In this document: positions 13,721-16,456 of the stretch, in pieces | How positions within the stretch are numbered: position 1 is the first letter of the stretch | Layout of the letters: each line of letters starts with the position of its first letter | Origin: Clostridiales bacterium | GTDB taxonomy: Bacteria > Bacillota > Clostridia > Lachnospirales > Anaerotignaceae | Reading direction: 5' to 3' | NCBI GenBank assembly: GCA_018364635.1 | Contig: JAGZLR010000046.1 | Coordinates: 1-16,456 of the forward strand | Length of the DNA stretch: 16,456 nt | Made by a program: the position numbers and the translations under genes | The notes under the pieces: model-generated | Seen by the model: the letters and a program-made list of their open reading frames with translations, nothing else | Database searches by the model: none | Told to the model about the DNA's origin: nothing

Positions 13721-14740
13721 ATGGCAGAATTGAAAGTGAAAGTTATTAGAGAAGGTACAATTGATGGGAAGATTGTTCCTTTAAATATTTGTTTTGTAGA
13801 TAAAAAAGATGTTGAGGAAGCAGGCATTACACAGGATGAAGCAATTCATTTGATTGGTAAACAATTTGATGGACCGGCTGGAATCAATATTTTCGATATG
13901 GATGCAATTACAACAACAAGTGACGGACTTGTTGTAGAGGGAGCGATTGTTCGTATGGGCGCTTCTGATAATGGGAAGGTCAATCCTGATTTTGGTATTC
14001 TGCCAATGGCAGAAATTGAATATTCTGAAGAAATTATTGAAGCAGAACCGCATTTAAAACAGTGGAAAAAATTATATCCTGGAAAAAAATTATTCCGTGG
14101 TCCAGATCCAGCTACGAAAATTATTCCAATACATAATGTTGTTATTACTGGACGGGCATCGAATAACAACTCAGCAACAGAAATGATGAACATTATTACA
14201 ATGGACGAAATATTATTACCAATTTTAGGTCAGTTGGAGTGTATGAAAGATGGAAATGTTTTAGTAGGAAAGACGGGAGAAGTGATTTCAGTAGGTATTG
14301 GTATGACAGTTGCTGAAAAATGGGGTAGAGTGTTCCCGCATCCTCAATTCCATGCAGGAGATACTGCTCATGGTTCTGGAGAATATGCACAGACATTAAA
14401 AAGAGAAATTCCTTGTATCGTTTGTGATAAAAAGGTAATTGCAGATCTTACAATTCGAGCAATTCAAGCTGGATGTGTGCCTGGAAGAGATATTGGATGT
14501 TCACCAGTAGTTCTTTCAGTTGCGAGAGCAATGGGAGCGGAAATAGATTTTGATAGAATTACAGATGCAGCGCAGGCAGAATTGGATAGTGTTGGATGTA
14601 CTAAAGAATGGATGAAGAAAAAGGACAATATGACTCCAGAAGAGATTGTTGCTAATGCTGATGAGTTGATTCCAGGAGTCAATGCGCCAAAGAAATTTAA
14701 GGCAAGTGAAATTCTTGATACGATAATAATACAATGCTAA
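13721..14740 (+). CDS. Unassigned 339-residue protein with a His/Cys cluster, second gene of the unit
   Basis: I cannot place this soluble protein, which has no signal peptide or membrane segment. The N-terminal half contains glycine-rich beta-type segments and a G-R-A-S-N-N-N-S-A-T stretch (144-153). The second half has F-P-H207-P-Q-F-H211-A-G-D-T-A-H217-G-S-G-E, then C232-I-V-C235, then G-C252-V-P-G-R-D-I-G-C260-S-P-V. Three His and four Cys within 55 residues look like metal or Fe-S ligands or a catalytic cysteine/histidine set. A C-terminal helical tail ends in Cys339. The look is that of an enzyme of anaerobic metabolism, but this is only inference. ATG 13721 has GAGGGAG just upstream. 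A strong terminator follows 7 nt after the stop, and feoA lies beyond it with a separate promoter, so a functional link with iron uptake is not shown. Confidence 0.78.
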   Translation: MAELKVKVIREGTIDGKIVPLNICFVDKKDVEEAGITQDEAIHLIGKQFDGPAGINIFDMDAITTTSDGLVVEGAIVRMGASDNGKVNPDFGILPMAEIEYSEEIIEAEPHLKQWKKLYPGKKLFRGPDPATKIIPIHNVVITGRASNNNSATEMMNIITMDEILLPILGQLECMKDGNVLVGKTGEVISVGIGMTVAEKWGRVFPHPQFHAGDTAHGSGEYAQTLKREIPCIVCDKKVIADLTIRAIQAGCVPGRDIGCSPVVLSVARAMGAEIDFDRITDAAQAELDSVGCTKEWMKKKDNMTPEEIVANADELIPGVNAPKKFKASEILDTIIIQC

Positions 14741-14747
14741 ATTATAT

Positions 14748-14778
14748 GGCTGGGAAAATCCCAGCCTATTTTTATTTT
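14748..14778 (+). terminator. Intrinsic terminator after the unassigned gene pair
   Basis: A perfect 8-bp GC-rich stem GGCTGGGA/TCCCAGCC (14748-14755 with 14759-14766) with loop AAA is followed by TATTTTTATTTT. It separates the two-gene unit from feoA. Confidence 0.92.
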
Positions 14779-14798
14779 CTGATAAAAGTAAGTTCTTA

Positions 14799-14827
14799 GG
14801 AACAGAATTCTTTTCTAGACATATAAT
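14799..14827 (+). promoter_or_regulatory. Probable feoAB promoter, with small palindromes over the -35 and spacer
   Basis: Consensus TATAAT (14822-14827) lies 17 nt after GGAACA (14799-14804), a weak -35 matching only its ACA half. GTTC-TTAG-GAAC (14792-14803) overlaps the -35 and AGAATTCT (14804-14811) lies in the spacer. These could be an operator for a metal-dependent repressor, though neither matches a known Fur or DtxR box. Confidence 0.5.
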
Positions 14828-14862
14828 ACCGTAGGAAAAACCGCAGACGGGGAGTGAAAATT

Positions 14863-15102
14863 ATGAAATTTTTAAGTGAGATACCAGAAGGGGAAGAAGT
14901 TACAATTAAAGATCTTACTGCGAAGGGATCTTTAAGACGTCGCCTTCAGGATCTAGGTTTTGCCGCTGGAAATCAAGTAAAATGTGTTCTAGAAGGATAT
15001 GATGGAAGATTGAGGGCATATCAAATATTAGGTGCTGTTGTTGCTTTGCGGAAAGAAGATGCCTTTCATATTTTGACGGAAGGAAGTGAGGAAGCACAGT
15101 GA
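14863..15102 (+). CDS. feoA: Ferrous iron transport protein FeoA
   Basis: This 79-residue SH3-like protein is the small partner of the Fe2+ transporter FeoB. The core is typical: I-P-E-G-E-E-V-T-I-K-D-L, then L-R-R-R-L-Q-D-L-G-F-A-A-G-N-Q-V, then D-G-R-L-R-A-Y-Q-I-L-G-A-V-V-A-L-R. The last matches the family's closing strand G-x-x-I-A-L-R with A-V-V in place of the usual hydrophobics. FeoA is thought to bind FeoB at the cytoplasmic side and influence its activity. ATG 14863 is preferred because ACGGGGAG lies 8 nt upstream; an in-frame GTG at 14854 overlaps that site. The gene overlaps feoB by 4 nt, so the two are translated together. Confidence 0.93.
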   Translation: MKFLSEIPEGEEVTIKDLTAKGSLRRRLQDLGFAAGNQVKCVLEGYDGRLRAYQILGAVVALRKEDAFHILTEGSEEAQ

Positions 15103-16445
15103 GTGAGAAAGTATATTTAGCTGCTCTGGCCGGAAATCCTAATGTTGGAAAAAGTACTGTGTTTAATTCTTTGACAGGATTGAGACATCATACAGGGAAC
15201 TGGACAGGAAAGACTGTAGAAAGTTCCTGGGGAAAATGTGTGATAGGAGAATTTGATTGTATGCTTGCTGATCTTCCAGGGGCTTATTCGCTTTTGACTC
15301 ATTCAGCGGAGGAAGAAGCGGCAAGAGATTTTTTACTGCAAGAAGATCCAGATGTCGTTATTGTAGTCTGTGGTGCAGCAACATTGGAAAGAAATATGAA
15401 TTTTTTACTTCAGGTGATGGAACTTACCTCTCATGTAGTACTATGTGTTAACTTGATGGATGAAGGCAAAAGAATGGGAGTAACTATTGATTTATCCCAA
15501 TTATCTGATCAGTTGGGTATTCCTGTTGTTGGAACAAGTGCTGGAAAAGGGGAAGGGCTAGACCAATTGGAGCACTGTTTAGAGAATATATTTACCGGGA
15601 AGATCAAATTTTGTCCTCATAGAGCAGTATATGAACCTTGGCTTGAAAGTGCTATTACAGAAGGAGAAAAATTATTAGTTTTAGAAAATAAAAATGAAGG
15701 AATTCGAAGATGGGTGACAGCAAGAGTCCTAGAGAATCACATAAAAGGAGAACAGATTCTGGGTTTTTTGGGTGGGGAAATTATAGATGTAGAAAAGATG
15801 AATCAGATAAGAAAACAGCTGCCCAAAAATCCTTCCGATGCTATAGCAGATGGTTTAAATCAGCGCTGCAAAGAAATTTGTAAGAGTGCTGTTCAATGTA
15901 AGAATAAAGAGAAAAACAGAATAATCGATCAAATTTTAACAGGTCCTATTACGGGAAGTTTGGTAATGATTGGCCTTTTATTATTTCTTTTTTGGTTGAC
16001 AATACAAGCGGCTAATGTTCCTAGCCAGTGGCTATCAAATTTGTTTAATCTCGCAGAAGAAAGGCTGTATTCCTGGTGTACTGCTATTCATATGATACCA
16101 TTTTTAAGAGATATTTTAGTATGTGGTGTATTTCGGGTTGTAGGATGGGTGACATCAGTTATGTTGCCTCCAATGGCAATTTTTTTTCCTTTATTTACGT
16201 TTCTTGAAGATTTAGGATATTTGCCAAGAGCCGCGTTTCATTTGGACCCTATTTTTAGTCGCTGTGGTTCTTGCGGAAAACAGGCCCTTACAATGTGTAT
16301 GGGCCTGGGATGTAACGCCGCAGGAATTACGGGATGTCGAATTATAGATTCACCGAAGGAGCGTTTGATCGCTATACTGACAAACTCATTTGTCCCGTGC
16401 AACGGGCGTTTTCCGCATTTGAGAGGGACATCAATTATTTATTAG
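15099..16445 (+). CDS. feoB: Ferrous iron transporter FeoB, apparently truncated or interrupted at its 3' end
   Basis: This is the membrane Fe2+ transporter with an N-terminal G domain. G1 is G12-N-P-N-V-G-K-S19, the switch region reads H-T-G-N-W-T-G-K-T39-V instead of the more usual G-N-W-P-G-V-T, G3 is D58-L-P-G61, G4 N118-L-M-D121, and G5 G-T-S-A-G at about 140. A helical spacer follows to about 275, then membrane segments and the gate region with C-G-S-C-G-K, G-L-G-C-N-A-A-G, I-I-D-S-P-K-E-R-L and V-P-C-N-G-R-F-P (to 439). FeoB proteins normally run to about 600-800 residues, but here nine further residues (HLRGTSIIY) lead to TAG, then TGA, only 11 nt before the window ends. Roughly half of the membrane domain is therefore missing in this frame. 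GTG 15099 overlaps the feoA stop and has GAGG 7 nt upstream. Confidence 0.9.
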   Translation: MSEKVYLAALAGNPNVGKSTVFNSLTGLRHHTGNWTGKTVESSWGKCVIGEFDCMLADLPGAYSLLTHSAEEEAARDFLLQEDPDVVIVVCGAATLERNMNFLLQVMELTSHVVLCVNLMDEGKRMGVTIDLSQLSDQLGIPVVGTSAGKGEGLDQLEHCLENIFTGKIKFCPHRAVYEPWLESAITEGEKLLVLENKNEGIRRWVTARVLENHIKGEQILGFLGGEIIDVEKMNQIRKQLPKNPSDAIADGLNQRCKEICKSAVQCKNKEKNRIIDQILTGPITGSLVMIGLLLFLFWLTIQAANVPSQWLSNLFNLAEERLYSWCTAIHMIPFLRDILVCGVFRVVGWVTSVMLPPMAIFFPLFTFLEDLGYLPRAAFHLDPIFSRCGSCGKQALTMCMGLGCNAAGITGCRIIDSPKERLIAILTNSFVPCNGRFPHLRGTSIIY

Positions 16446-16456
16446 TGAGATAGGAC

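Noticed and set aside
16412..16456. End of an insertion sequence or intron inside feoB
   Set aside because: The tail after NGRFP does not match any terminal repeat or group II intron start (GTGYG) that I know, and too little of it is in view; kept only as one explanation for the broken frame.

Overview
The window is AT-rich DNA with strong AGGAGG-type ribosome binding sites, several TTG starts, and many short, perfect intrinsic terminators. Together with the protein repertoire this points to a strictly anaerobic, low-GC Gram-positive bacterium of the class Clostridia. A Lachnospiraceae-like gut anaerobe is the best guess. Clues are a CoA-transferase of the acetyl-CoA hydrolase/4-hydroxybutyrate CoA-transferase type, oxygen-sensitive radical SAM enzymes, ferrous-iron uptake by FeoA/FeoB, and an RND pump whose adaptor is a lipoprotein. 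This is inference from gene content, not a database match.

Layout, left to right. (1) 1-4806: the 3' part of a MarR-family regulator, a lipoprotein membrane-fusion adaptor and an HAE1/AcrB-like RND transporter. They form one tightly coupled plus-strand operon closed by a bidirectional terminator. (2) 4835-6007, minus strand: an exported D-Ala-D-Ala carboxypeptidase, convergent with the pump and started at TTG. (3) 6008-6921: a gene-poor stretch holding only a 59-residue zinc-ribbon protein on the minus strand, with its own promoter and terminator. (4) 6922-9643, plus strand: a cytidylate-kinase-like protein, a membrane-anchored or exported protein with a copper-amine-oxidase-like N-terminal domain and an RsiV/DUF3298-like end, and a radical SAM protein with a SPASM-like cysteine tail. 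(5) 9846-11214: a small P-loop ATPase and a YhcC/TIGR01212-type radical SAM protein, 4 nt apart. The second contains a perfect 13-bp inverted repeat. (6) 11290-13107: the CoA-transferase behind a TTGACA promoter, a 15-bp terminator, then dCMP deaminase. (7) 13310-14740: two adjacent genes that I cannot assign to a family. They have their own promoter and an 18-bp perfect palindrome upstream, and a strong terminator behind them. (8) 14863-16445: feoA and feoB. The feoB frame closes prematurely just inside the right edge.

How the parts work together. The MarR-adaptor-RND set is a self-regulated export system. The Feo pair imports Fe2+ powered by its G domain. The remainder is mostly housekeeping (wall trimming, pyrimidine nucleotide supply, acyl-CoA metabolism) mixed with poorly characterised enzymes. 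The best candidate for something undescribed is the 13310-14740 gene pair with its palindromic upstream element. Its larger protein has a conserved-looking His/Cys cluster suited to binding a metal or an Fe-S centre. The next most interesting points are the terminator placed 3 nt upstream of the radical SAM ribosome binding site at 8776, the intragenic hairpin at 10402-10437, and the interrupted feoB.
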